This document shows, piece after piece, positions 7,809 to 14,862 of a DNA stretch of 14,862 nucleotides. Origin of the DNA: an uncultured Armatimonadota bacterium (lineage in GTDB: Bacteria > Armatimonadota > UBA5829 > DTJY01); the NCBI GenBank assembly GCA_937875395.1, contig CALNCU010000199.1, positions 1 through 14,862 of the forward strand, given 5' to 3'. Within the stretch, counting starts at the first letter, position 1; each line of letters opens with the position of its first letter. Under the pieces are notes generated by a model. That model searched no databases. It was given only the letters and a program-made list of their open reading frames with translations, and was not told the DNA's origin. A program made the translations under genes and the position numbers.

Positions 7809-8537
7809 ATGCCGGTTGCGGTAAGGCTCCATTGGCTATGGGTATTGCTTATCCTTCTTCTGGCCTTTTGCGGCAGTGCGGATTCTGCGGGGAAAGTAAT
7901 ATTCCGGCAGGATTTCCAGGGCTGCAAAGACGGCACGAATTTAAAGGAACTGGGCTGGCGGGTGGTGGCCGCTCCTGATCAAAGCGTATACCGCGTATCC
8001 GGCGGGCGCTTGCAGGTCACCTGTTTTAATAACAAATTCAACGGCGGATACGCAGAGATTGTTGTGCCGGTCTGCCGCAGAGGCGTGCTGGAGTTTGATG
8101 TCAATAACGCTGCACAGGGTGCGCTGGATGCCCGCGGACTGGGCCTGACCCTGGATATTTACAACATCAGCACCTTCTGGCACGATTACTGCGCAGACTG
8201 GCGCCGGTACTTCCCAGAGCCTACTTCAAAGCGAATCACCGGCTTTAAAGTAGAACCCGTGGGGCACAGACCCATAGGCAAGGTAAAAAAGGGAGTATGG
8301 CATCATTACAAAATTTGTTTTGACACGGATAAAGATATTGTTGAATACTATATAGATGACATGAACGATCCGGCGTATATAGATGCCGATGTACCGGTGC
8401 TGGGGCGTTCTGAATATGAAGGCGGCCGCCTGAGAATAGGGAGTATGGGAACAATGAACGGGCCGGTTGTATGCTATATAGACAATATTCTTCTAACAAG
8501 CCTGGATGACCAGCACCAAGATAATAAACATAGATGA
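7809..8537 (+). CDS. Secreted LamG/DUF1080-like beta-sandwich protein
   Basis: A 242-residue exported protein with a signal peptide at 1-27 (hydrophobic LWVLLILLLAF, then GSADSA). The mature part is homologous by eye to the N-terminal domain of the protein at 3753. Both share VxFxQDFQG, LGW, xxTCFNxxxxGGY, a FDVN strand, EYYxxDMxxPxY and a final NIxLxSxD. It lacks the amidotransferase-like second domain. Its likely role is glycan binding or hydrolysis of a modified disaccharide outside the cytoplasm, but no catalytic residues can be pinned down. The ribosome site GGGAGG at 7798-7803 directly precedes and abuts the stop codon of the upstream glycosidase (7804-7806), and the start is two bases beyond that stop, so translation is probably coupled. 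Confidence 0.7.
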   Translation: MPVAVRLHWLWVLLILLLAFCGSADSAGKVIFRQDFQGCKDGTNLKELGWRVVAAPDQSVYRVSGGRLQVTCFNNKFNGGYAEIVVPVCRRGVLEFDVNNAAQGALDARGLGLTLDIYNISTFWHDYCADWRRYFPEPTSKRITGFKVEPVGHRPIGKVKKGVWHHYKICFDTDKDIVEYYIDDMNDPAYIDADVPVLGRSEYEGGRLRIGSMGTMNGPVVCYIDNILLTSLDDQHQDNKHR

Positions 8538-8544
8538 GGTTATT

Positions 8545-9564
8545 ATGCAATCTACCGGAGACAAACAAAAAAGAAAACCAACAAGAAGCGATGTTGCCCT
8601 ACTGGCCGGCGTAGATAAATCCACAGTCTCCAGGGTTATGACCGGGCATAAAGCCATAAGCCAGGCCACCAGGTTAAAAGTGCTTAAGGTTGCAGAGCAG
8701 ATAGGCTACAGGCCTAACGCCCTGGCGCGGATACTTGCCAGCCAGCGTTCCAGGCTGATAGGCGTAATAATCAACTCGCTATGGACGGGCCTGCAGACGG
8801 AGATGTTCCGCCACTGCCAGATTGCCGCCGAAGACCACGGCTACCAGGTGCTTATGTGCGAGGCCAGGGCGGACCCTGGTATCCAGAAAGCCTACATCCA
8901 GCGGTTTGTAGATTTAAATGTAGACGGCATAGTCTTAATACCCATTGGCGGGGTAGAGCAGATGCTTGCCAGGCTGAGCGATACCATCCCCATTGTCGCC
9001 ATGGATAACTGGGTGGATGTTAAGGGGATCAGCCAGATAAGGCTGGATAATTTTGAGAGCATGTACCGTTTAACCGAATACCTGGCAGGCATGGGGCACA
9101 GGCATATAGGTTTAATCGCCGGCAAGAAGGACGAAAAAATCAGCCTTGCCCGGCAGAGCGGATTTGAGGCAATGCTGGACAGCGTCGGGATTACCAAAAG
9201 ATATATAAAGCATGGCGAGTATCTGGCACACAGCGGATACAGGATGGGCCTTGAACTCCTGCGCGAACATCCGCAGATAACCGCTATGGTGGTTATGGGC
9301 ACTCATGCCACCACCGGCGCAATGAGGGCGGCTGCTGATATGGGCCGCAGGATACCGGATACGCTTTCAATAGTCTCCTTTGATGACAGCTCCTTCCTGG
9401 CAGAGGGCATACCCCCAGTTACCTGTATAGCGCAACCTGTAGAAGAGATTGGCAGGAAGGCTGTTGAACACCTTATCCAGCGCCTTGACCACCCGGATAT
9501 TGCGCCTGCCGAATTTATTATGGAAGGCAGGTTGATAATCAGGGAAAGCTGCCGGAGAGTATAA
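8545..9564 (+). CDS. LacI-family transcriptional regulator
   Basis: A 339-residue LacI/GalR-family regulator. The N-terminal helix-turn-helix spans about residues 14-33 (SDVALLAGVDKSTVSRVMTG), followed by the hinge helix YRPNALARILASQRSR. A periplasmic-binding-protein-like sugar-sensing domain covers about 70-335 (IGVIIN, VDGIVLIPIGG, HRHIGLIAG, SIVSFDD, then CIAQPVEEIGRKAVE). ATG 8545 is preferred because GAGG at 8536-8539 lies five bases upstream. The in-frame ATG 8506 would overlap the previous gene by 32 bases and add a non-conserved tail. It separates the secreted genes from the cytoplasmic ones and probably controls the whole locus. A candidate operator is at 2920-2937. The effector is presumably a sugar released from the target glycan but cannot be named. 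Confidence 0.93.
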   Translation: MQSTGDKQKRKPTRSDVALLAGVDKSTVSRVMTGHKAISQATRLKVLKVAEQIGYRPNALARILASQRSRLIGVIINSLWTGLQTEMFRHCQIAAEDHGYQVLMCEARADPGIQKAYIQRFVDLNVDGIVLIPIGGVEQMLARLSDTIPIVAMDNWVDVKGISQIRLDNFESMYRLTEYLAGMGHRHIGLIAGKKDEKISLARQSGFEAMLDSVGITKRYIKHGEYLAHSGYRMGLELLREHPQITAMVVMGTHATTGAMRAAADMGRRIPDTLSIVSFDDSSFLAEGIPPVTCIAQPVEEIGRKAVEHLIQRLDHPDIAPAEFIMEGRLIIRESCRRV

Positions 9565-9597
9565 CCCGGCCCATTTATTAAAGAGGGAGAACTTTAC

Positions 9598-10632
9598 ATG
9601 TTTGTAGATAAAGCTTCAGCCTTTATGTGGGAGATGCAAACCGGGGCTCCCCGGCCAGTTTCAAATGCGGCAAAGGTGGCATGGAACAGCCGTCCGCCCG
9701 TGATAATTGTTGAGGACGAACTCACCGGGAATAAATCCCAGGGCCCCTCCGGCTGGTGCAAGGCAGTAGACGGCAACGGCGAACCCTGCCTTCAGGTGCC
9801 CGGCTCCCCGCTCTGCCTGAAACAGAACTTTACAGAGAGCGGCGGCGTATACATCTGGGATCTATATTTCCACCTGCCGGCCGATGCAGATTTTAGAAGC
9901 ATCCGCGTAGATTTGCTCTTCCCCCTCCCTCTTCAGGGCAGATCCCCGGACGGAAGGTATGAATGGATGTGCTGGGCGCCCGCCTCTGCCCTGCCTGCCC
10001 CGCTCTCCCGGATAGGCCGCCAAACCTTCTCTTATGACCACATCCAGGATCATATCTCCATCCCCATGATCACCCTGTACGAACCAGGCCATGATACAGG
10101 AATTACCTATTACAAGCCCTTTGAAGTAAAGGCTCCGGCCATGGACTACAGAATCACCAATATCAGGGATTTTAACATAGAGAACCAAAACGGGCTGGAA
10201 GTGGAGACGCGGCATCTGGCCGTCTACCCGGGGAAATATGCCCATGTTTCTATCGGCATGTTCATCCATGAAGGGGACTGGCGTCCGGCACTTGGGCGCA
10301 TGCTAGGTTTATCCCCGGATTATTTTAAGGTTCACACAAATAATCCCGCCAGTATAGACGGGCCTATGGTCTGCGGAGTCTTTGATGCAAGAAGCCCGCT
10401 CACGCAGCCGGTTGTAGATAAGCTTAAAGCGCTGGATTTTACCTGGGAAGAGGTGCACGCATACTTCCCCTGCTACGGCTGCTATCACCCAGATGAAGAG
10501 GAGCGTCCTCAAAATGGAAATTCCGGAGGGCGCAGTAAAAGTCAGCCGCAAAACCATTCACGAACATATCCGGCTACTAAAGAAGAACGGCGTAAAAGCA
10601 TACATCTACTGGCAGCCCGGAGAATGCTTTGA
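9598..10632 (+). CDS. Cytoplasmic glycoside hydrolase-like protein, N-terminal part (frameshifted)
   Basis: The first part of a gene that continues in another frame at 10493-11599. The start at 9598 has AGAGGGAG at 9582-9589. There is no signal peptide. Residues 1-270 look like a beta-sandwich (VYIWDLYFHLP, IRVDLLFPLPL, YEWMCWAPAS, HVSIGMFIHEGDW). From about 285 a barrel seems to begin (MVCGVFDARSP, LDFTWEEVHAYFP, then YGCYHPDEE). The last 45 residues after 10500 (RPQNGNSGGRSKSQPQNHSR onward) are low-complexity and unlike a folded protein, which marks the out-of-frame tail. The intact protein would have about 667 residues. Together with the downstream half, it would be an intracellular enzyme acting on the imported sugar. 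Family not identified. Confidence 0.7.
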   Translation: MFVDKASAFMWEMQTGAPRPVSNAAKVAWNSRPPVIIVEDELTGNKSQGPSGWCKAVDGNGEPCLQVPGSPLCLKQNFTESGGVYIWDLYFHLPADADFRSIRVDLLFPLPLQGRSPDGRYEWMCWAPASALPAPLSRIGRQTFSYDHIQDHISIPMITLYEPGHDTGITYYKPFEVKAPAMDYRITNIRDFNIENQNGLEVETRHLAVYPGKYAHVSIGMFIHEGDWRPALGRMLGLSPDYFKVHTNNPASIDGPMVCGVFDARSPLTQPVVDKLKALDFTWEEVHAYFPCYGCYHPDEEERPQNGNSGGRSKSQPQNHSRTYPATKEERRKSIHLLAARRML

Positions 10633-11599
10633 ACCATTTGCCAGAGAGAAGTTTAAAGATTGCATGGTTGTTGATAAGGACGGTTCATCTATAAATGGAT
10701 GGATGAACTGTGTTTTCATGAATTATGATACCGGCACCCGTTGGGGGCTTTACATACTTGACCAAGCGTTCAGGCTAGTGGACGAGTACCCGGAAGCGGA
10801 CGGCCTCTTTTTAGACAACCTGGTCTACAGATTCTGCGATTTCAGCCGTCAGGACGGGTTGACCGCTCTTCAAAACCGGCCTTGCAGCAAGCTTACGTTT
10901 GCTTATGACGACATATTGGCCAAGCTTACGGATGAAATGCATAGCCGGGGGAAGGGGATAATGTGTAACGGCGCGTTAAATATTGAGCTGGCGCGCTTTG
11001 TGGACAGCATAATGGGTGAGACCGATCCCTCATTGCTGGGATACCTGCAATACCTCTCAATAAACAAGCCCCTGGTGCTGCTTGACTATGATATCAGCGA
11101 ATCTGCCATGTGGCCGTGCCTGCTTGCTGGCGCATTCCCTGCTCTTAACATGCCAAAAGGCACAGGGGATGGCCATAGCTTTAAAGAAAAGGAAGATATT
11201 TTTAGAATATACCTGCCGCTCTTGCAGCCGCTAAAAGGCAGGCGGTGGGTGCTTTCAGCACATCCATTGGTGTTGCCCAAACAAGTTAAGGGCAACATAT
11301 TCAGCCTGGCGGATGGGAGCTATGCAGTTACAATGCTGCCCGTATCCGGCAGCGTTCGTTCGCCGGAGGGGCTTAAAGACTTTGATATAGTGCTCAATCT
11401 GGATAAGGATATCTGCAAAAGCCTGAAACACGCCGTCTCCCTGAGAGCGGATGATTGCAGCACAAATTATCTGCCCGTAACCCTTCAGGATGACGGGCTC
11501 CATGTTAGGGTAGACTGGCATCGCACGGCCGCCACGGTGGTTGTAAGTGCTGAAAAAATAGATACCGGAGAGTGGACAAGGTTTTGGTCAGGCAATTAA
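10493..11599 (+). CDS. Cytoplasmic glycoside hydrolase-like protein, C-terminal part (frameshifted)
   Basis: The continuation, in the next frame, of the gene starting at 9598. It overlaps that reading frame by 140 bases. The true coding sequence probably resumes near 10505. The residues here read as barrel strands and helices: IRLLKKNGVKAYIYWQPGEC (strand with aromatic end), RWGLYILDQAFRL, then ADGLFLDNLVYR, whose D at codon 10814 sits where a catalytic Asp is often found. A later GKGIMCNGALN, GETD and YLQYLS fit further strands, and a terminal beta domain runs from about 11290 to the stop. A separate start at ATG 10514 with GAGGAG ten bases upstream is possible but less likely than a frameshift, because the upstream half ends mid-barrel. 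This may be a sequencing or assembly error or a real inactivating mutation. Confidence 0.65.
   Translation: MKRSVLKMEIPEGAVKVSRKTIHEHIRLLKKNGVKAYIYWQPGECFEPFAREKFKDCMVVDKDGSSINGWMNCVFMNYDTGTRWGLYILDQAFRLVDEYPEADGLFLDNLVYRFCDFSRQDGLTALQNRPCSKLTFAYDDILAKLTDEMHSRGKGIMCNGALNIELARFVDSIMGETDPSLLGYLQYLSINKPLVLLDYDISESAMWPCLLAGAFPALNMPKGTGDGHSFKEKEDIFRIYLPLLQPLKGRRWVLSAHPLVLPKQVKGNIFSLADGSYAVTMLPVSGSVRSPEGLKDFDIVLNLDKDICKSLKHAVSLRADDCSTNYLPVTLQDDGLHVRVDWHRTAATVVVSAEKIDTGEWTRFWSGN
10498..10510 (+). repeat. Small hairpin at the frameshift site
   Basis: GAGGA-GCG-TCCTC forms a perfect 5-bp stem with a 3-base loop exactly where the reading frame of the glycosidase-like gene changes. Such short hairpins can promote indels by polymerase slippage or cause base-call errors. 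It also contains the only plausible ribosome site for ATG 10514. Confidence 0.5.
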
Positions 11600-11611
11600 G
11601 AGGAGTGTATC

Positions 11612-13633
11612 TTGAGCGAACTATGGTTGGATGATTATATAATTCCTGCCGCCGAACTGGGGGAAGAAAACCCACTGCCCGCATTTAAGGATGGCAATGG
11701 GGATACCAATATACCAATATGTGAAAAGGTTCCGACGGCGTATTGTAAAAATATTGGCAGAGGAACGGCCCGCCGCGTGCTGCCATACCGCATGCAAGAT
11801 GGTTATGACCGGATTAAGAGACAGCATTCGTTCAAGGCAATTGTACTCCAGAACGAGTATCTTACGGCAACTTTCCTCCCGGAGCTTGGCGGCAGGCTTG
11901 TCTCCCTTTTTCACAGGCCCGGCGGGCGGGAACTGCTGGCGCAAAATCCCGTCTTTCAACCGGCAAACCTGGCGCTGCGCAACGCCTGGTTCAGCGGCGG
12001 GATAGAGTGGAACGCCGGTCAACCCGGGCATAGCTGCCTAACATGCTCGCCGGTCTACGCAGCACGGATTAAGGGCAATGACGGATCTCCCATACTGCGC
12101 ATTTACGAATGGGACAGGGTAAAGTGCTTCCCCTGGCAGATAGATTTCTGTCTGCCGGACGGTGTTCCGTTTCTGCTGGCCAGGGTGCGGCTGATAAACC
12201 CTCATGACCATGAGATTGATATGTACTGGTGGACTAATATGGCGGTGCCGGAAGGGGAAGGGGTGCGGGTGCTCACTTCGGCAGCGCGCGCGCTTACCAA
12301 GAGTGATGGATATCCGCTTGCAATGGTAGATTTACCGGCGCCGGACGGAGTGGATATTACATATTCCACCAATAACCGGTATGCCGGCGAATACTTCTAT
12401 CTGCTCCCGCAGGGACATCGCCCGTGGATTGCATCTGTTGATCCCGGCGGCGGGGGGCTGTTTGAAGTATCAACCCATAGGCTGCAGGGGCGCAAGCTCT
12501 TCTACTGGGGTATGAGCCAGGGCGGCAGGAGATGGCAGGAATATCTATCGCAGCCGGGACATGATTACATAGAAATCCAGGCCGGGCTTACGCGCACCCA
12601 GCTGGAGTGTATCCCCATGCCGCCGAATACCGAATGGGCATGGACGGAGGCCTTTGGGCTGTTGGAGGCAGATCCAAAGAAACTGCATTCATCAAATTGG
12701 GAAGAGGCACGCATGGCGGCAGGCAATGCAGTTGATTCCCTGCTGTCTGCAGATGAATTGGCGGATTATGATAAAAAACTTGCGCAGATTGCAGAGCAGC
12801 CTCCGCAGGAAATCCTATCGCTCGGGTCCGGCTGGGGGGCACTTGAACGCCGCCGTTTGGAAATCTGCAAAAAAGATCGCATACCGGAAGAGTTGGTATT
12901 CCCTCCTATAACGCTGGGAGAGGATCAGGCGCCATGGTTACATCTGCTCTGCAATGGCGTACTGCCTTTGCGTGACCCGGGGAGCGATCCGGGCGAATAT
13001 ATGGTTCAAAAAGAATGGCGGGCAATTCTGGAAGATGCCCTGGAGGATGGGAGGGGCGACCACTGGCTCTCTTACCTGCACCTGGGGAATATGTATATGG
13101 AATCCCACCAAACCCATGCAGCTAAAACAGCTTGGATGCAATCTTTAAGCCGCTGTCCATCAATGTGGGCGCTGAGAAACCTGGCGGTAATTGAAAAAAG
13201 GCAGGGGAATAATGCCAAAGCCTGCGCTCTGTTCCGCAAAGCCTGGGAGATTGGCCCCAGGATTGCGCCGCTTGCCACAGAAGCAGCTGAATCTATTCTG
13301 CATGAAGAAGGCCCTGATGCCCTGAAGGAGTTTCTTGCAGACCTGCCGGATACCGTGATGAAGCATGAGAGAATTCGCATCCTGGGCGCAGAGGCCGCCA
13401 TAGCTCTTGAGGAGTTCAACCATGTGGAGAACGTGCTGAAGGATGAATTTGCAACTGTCCGGGAAGGGGAGATTACCCTGACAGATCTATGGTTCGCCGT
13501 GCAGGAGAATCGTTTAGCGGCTGCAGAAAGCCTGCCCGCAGGCCCTCACCTTAGAGAGCGCGTGCAAAGAGAGTGCATACCGCCAGCATTTATAGATTTC
13601 AGAGTAAGCGATATGAAAGAGCCGCAAACCTGA
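11612..13633 (+). CDS. DUF5107 domain protein with C-terminal TPR repeats
   Basis: A 673-residue protein starting at TTG 11612, supported by AGGAG at 11601-11605 six bases upstream and a 12-base gap from the previous stop. Residues about 40-330 match the DUF5107 pattern: FKAIVLQNEYLTATFLPELG, GGRLVSLFHRPG, then NAWFSGGIEWNAGQPGHS around 125-141, and WWTNMAVPEGEGVRV. DUF5107 adopts a galactose mutarotase-like beta-sandwich and is usually linked to carbohydrate use. Its reaction is unknown. Residues about 480-570 form TPR-like helices (LHLGNMYMESHQTHAAKTAW, LAVIEKRQGNNAKACALFRKA). There is no signal peptide, so it acts in the cytoplasm. It is the last gene of the co-directional series and would handle the sugar after uptake. 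Confidence 0.88.
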   Translation: MSELWLDDYIIPAAELGEENPLPAFKDGNGDTNIPICEKVPTAYCKNIGRGTARRVLPYRMQDGYDRIKRQHSFKAIVLQNEYLTATFLPELGGRLVSLFHRPGGRELLAQNPVFQPANLALRNAWFSGGIEWNAGQPGHSCLTCSPVYAARIKGNDGSPILRIYEWDRVKCFPWQIDFCLPDGVPFLLARVRLINPHDHEIDMYWWTNMAVPEGEGVRVLTSAARALTKSDGYPLAMVDLPAPDGVDITYSTNNRYAGEYFYLLPQGHRPWIASVDPGGGGLFEVSTHRLQGRKLFYWGMSQGGRRWQEYLSQPGHDYIEIQAGLTRTQLECIPMPPNTEWAWTEAFGLLEADPKKLHSSNWEEARMAAGNAVDSLLSADELADYDKKLAQIAEQPPQEILSLGSGWGALERRRLEICKKDRIPEELVFPPITLGEDQAPWLHLLCNGVLPLRDPGSDPGEYMVQKEWRAILEDALEDGRGDHWLSYLHLGNMYMESHQTHAAKTAWMQSLSRCPSMWALRNLAVIEKRQGNNAKACALFRKAWEIGPRIAPLATEAAESILHEEGPDALKEFLADLPDTVMKHERIRILGAEAAIALEEFNHVENVLKDEFATVREGEITLTDLWFAVQENRLAAAESLPAGPHLRERVQRECIPPAFIDFRVSDMKEPQT

Positions 13634-13739
13634 TCCCCTGATAAAGGCATCAAGATTGCCGGTCAACCCCAAATATATCTATGCCGGATCAGGGCAAAAT
13701 ACTGATAACTGTGCCTTCCGCAAACACTTTGGCGGGGGC
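13634..13739. other. Convergent spacer with weak inverted repeats
   Basis: This spacer separates the plus-strand DUF5107 gene from a minus-strand gene end. CCTGATCC (13629-13636) and GGATCAGG (13686-13693) form an 8-bp inverted repeat with a 49-base loop. A second imperfect stem (13711-13721 with 13732-13738 and 13743-13746, two G-U pairs and a bulge) overlaps the minus-strand stop codon. Neither is followed by a T-run, so a terminator is possible but not demonstrated. Confidence 0.25.
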
Positions 13740-13912
13740 TTAGCACTCAATCCTGACCAGGGATTTGCTGCCCCATGGGTTAAGGATGAATTCTGAGCCG
13801 GCGCCGGAAATCCATTCAGCCATGCCTTTTACGTGATCTGCATTGGAGTATGATTTGGGTTTTAAAGCCTCCCTTGAACTGGTGATCTCTAGAGAATTGA
13901 CCGCCAGGTCTC
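13740..13912 (-). pseudogene. 3' fragment of an unrecognised minus-strand gene
   Basis: On the minus strand an open frame ends with TAA at 13740-13742. Its last residues read SNADHVKGMAEWISGAGSEF, then ILNPWGSKSLVRIEC, which looks like a genuine protein C-terminus. Reading upstream, the frame runs into the antisense of the csm3 remnant at about 13912, where the protein-like character ends. The original N-terminal part is therefore missing. I do not recognise the family. It converges on the DUF5107 gene. It may be the tail of another sugar-locus gene or of a neighbour brought in by rearrangement. The right boundary is approximate. Confidence 0.4.
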
Positions 13913-13919
13913 CACTCCA

Positions 13920-14399
13920 GTGCTCGGTGCCTACAAGCACGGCAAGGTGGATTCAGAAGGCGAACCATGTAAATGCATGAAGCCGGACTGCATGGTTTGC
14001 AGAATCTTTGACCCACACAAGCAGCCAAAACACAATCTGGGACCCACGCGTATTCTCTTCCGTGACGCGCGGTTGACCGATGATTCCAAAAGGGTTTTGG
14101 CCGGGAAGACGTCGGAAGGGATGAACTACGCCGAAATCAAGACGGAGAACATTATCAACAGGGCTACCGGGGTAGCAACAAGCGGCGGCCTGCGAACTCA
14201 AGAGAGGGTTCCGGCAGGTTCGGAGTTTGAATTCAATATTGTGCTCCGTATCTTCGAAGGCGACGATGAGGAGGGCATAGAGCAGTTTATCGAAGAAGGT
14301 ATAAAACTGCTTCAGAATGAGTCCCTGGGCAGTTCGGGGAGCCGCGGGTATGGGGAAATCAAAATAAGTCCCAATGGTGAGTATAGGGTTTCTGCATGA
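13920..14399 (+). CDS. csm3: Csm3 (type III-A CRISPR Cas7 subunit), N-terminally truncated
   Basis: Csm3 forms the helical backbone of the type III-A Csm complex, binds crRNA and cuts target RNA. Seen here: a zinc-type C-x-C-x4-C-x2-C cluster at residues 17-27, CRIF, GPTRILFRDARLTD, AEIKTENIINRATG, ERVPAGSEFEF and a final GSRGYGEI. This is the Csm3 order. Normal Csm3 has about 210-250 residues. This frame gives 159 from GTG 13920, and a TAG stop at 13890 blocks extension. The missing 60-75 residues include the region that holds the catalytic Asp (D33 in Streptococcus thermophilus). The remnant would not cleave RNA even if translated, and it lacks a ribosome site. The stop overlaps the csm4 start as ATGA, as in intact csm operons. 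The truncation is either gene decay or an assembly join. Confidence 0.82.
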   Translation: MLGAYKHGKVDSEGEPCKCMKPDCMVCRIFDPHKQPKHNLGPTRILFRDARLTDDSKRVLAGKTSEGMNYAEIKTENIINRATGVATSGGLRTQERVPAGSEFEFNIVLRIFEGDDEEGIEQFIEEGIKLLQNESLGSSGSRGYGEIKISPNGEYRVSA

Positions 14400-14779
14400 C
14401 AGAGGCATTCAACCTGAAAAACGAATACGGCTGCTTCCGAACAAGGATCACGCTTGAATCCGCGTCCGCCTCCAACTGGCAGTCGGATACCATCGCCGGC
14501 TACCTGGTGCATACGCTCGCGCTAATTGAAGAAGAGTCTGCGGTAAAGGACTTCCGGGACGAATGCAACTCGGGCCGCCCGCCTTTTGTGGTATCGAACG
14601 GCTTTCCGCCGGGCTGCCTCCCGTTACCTTTCATGCCGCTGCCGCCTATAGCCCCCAATCTTGGCAAACAAGAGAGAATAAGCTGCAGGCTGGAGATAGA
14701 GCGGTGGAAGGATGTACGCTATGTGGATACGGCCACGTTTTCCCGTGTCATATCCGGCGCATCTCCGGAAACTTCTTGA
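14396..14779 (+). CDS. csm4: Csm4 (type III-A CRISPR Cas5-like subunit), N-terminal part
   Basis: Csm4 caps the crRNA 5' end and contacts Cas10 in the Csm complex. The frame starts at ATG 14396, overlapping the csm3 stop by four bases. Family features: FRTRITLESASASNWQSDT with the SDT at 30-32, then SGRPPFVVSNGFPPG at 59-73 followed by the proline-rich PLPFMPLPPI. After TATFSRVIS (about residue 121) the frame ends at TGA 14777-14779, although full Csm4 has about 300 residues. The C-terminal sequence resumes in another frame at about 14763, so this copy is interrupted. The assignment rests on conserved spacing and synteny with csm3. Confidence 0.72.
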   Translation: MTEAFNLKNEYGCFRTRITLESASASNWQSDTIAGYLVHTLALIEEESAVKDFRDECNSGRPPFVVSNGFPPGCLPLPFMPLPPIAPNLGKQERISCRLEIERWKDVRYVDTATFSRVISGASPETS

Positions 14780-14862
14780 TACCATGAAGGAAGAAGGCTA
14801 CGGCAAGCGCCGTACCGCCGGGTATGGGCAGATCAAAGAGATTGGGCCGCTGGAAATATGCG
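14763..14862 (+). pseudogene. csm4: Csm4 C-terminal fragment in another frame, cut by window end
   Basis: Reading from 14763 in the frame of ATG 14784 gives LRKLLDTMKEEGYGKRRTAG, then YGQIKEIGPLEIC. In Csm4 and other RAMP proteins a helix followed by a glycine-rich GxGxxRxxGYGQ loop lies well past the middle of the protein. The part expected between the N-terminal fragment and this loop, some 60-90 residues, is absent. A single-base frameshift alone cannot explain the loss, so a deletion plus a frame change is needed. The sequence runs off the window at 14862. Confidence 0.6.

Noticed and set aside
10490..10515. Programmed +1 ribosomal frameshift
   Set aside because: No known slippery codon pair, rare-codon stall or in-frame stop lies at the switch point. 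A mutation or sequence error is simpler.
13711..13746. Intrinsic terminator for the DUF5107 gene
   Set aside because: The stem needs two G-U pairs and a four-base bulge, has a 10-base loop and lacks a T-run on either strand.
13816..14408. Minus-strand open frames opposite csm3
   Set aside because: They are antisense to recognisable Csm3 motifs and show no protein-like features of their own.
13634..14862. CRISPR repeat-spacer array next to the csm genes
   Set aside because: No regularly spaced direct repeats of 24-40 bases occur in the window. Only effector gene remnants are seen.

Overview
The window looks like a metagenomic or draft contig from a free-living bacterium of roughly 50% GC. 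The best lineage hint is the pseudopilin at 2999-3703. Its N-terminal run (FTLIELLVVIAIIAILAA, then FPVFAQAR) and C-terminal H-x9-DG motif are typical of Armatimonadota and related Planctomycetes-like phyla. This assignment is an inference from motif style, not a phylogeny.

Layout, left to right. (1) 1-206: upstream region with a 12-bp palindrome and an imperfect tandem repeat. (2) 207-2759: a complete MgtA-type Mg2+ P-type ATPase. (3) 2760-2998: an AT-rich spacer with a good sigma70-like promoter (TTGACA, 17 bp, TAGACT). A partly palindromic, CG-centred site sits right on the expected transcription start and is a plausible LacI-family operator. (4) 2999-13633: eight co-directional reading frames with small gaps or an overlap. 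They are an H-x9-DG pseudopilin, a secreted beta-sandwich plus amidotransferase-like protein, a large secreted TIM-barrel glycosidase candidate, and a second secreted protein homologous to the first one's N-terminal domain. These are followed by a LacI-family regulator, a cytoplasmic TIM-barrel glycosidase-like protein split by a +1 frameshift near 10500, and a DUF5107/TPR protein. (5) 13634-13739: a convergent spacer. (6) 13740 to about 13912, minus strand: the 3' end of an unrecognised gene. (7) About 13917-14862: remnants of type III-A CRISPR effector genes. csm3 lacks its N-terminal part, and csm4 lacks its middle and changes frame. The window ends inside csm4.

Working model (inference): 2999-13633 is a LacI-regulated carbohydrate-use locus. 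Secreted glycan-binding and glycan-cleaving proteins act outside, and a cytoplasmic glycosidase-like protein and a DUF5107 protein act inside. No transporter is present in the window, so uptake must be encoded elsewhere. The substrate cannot be read from the sequence.

The right end is either a decayed CRISPR-Cas locus joined to the sugar locus or a misassembly. No CRISPR repeats, tRNA, rRNA or insertion sequence were seen.
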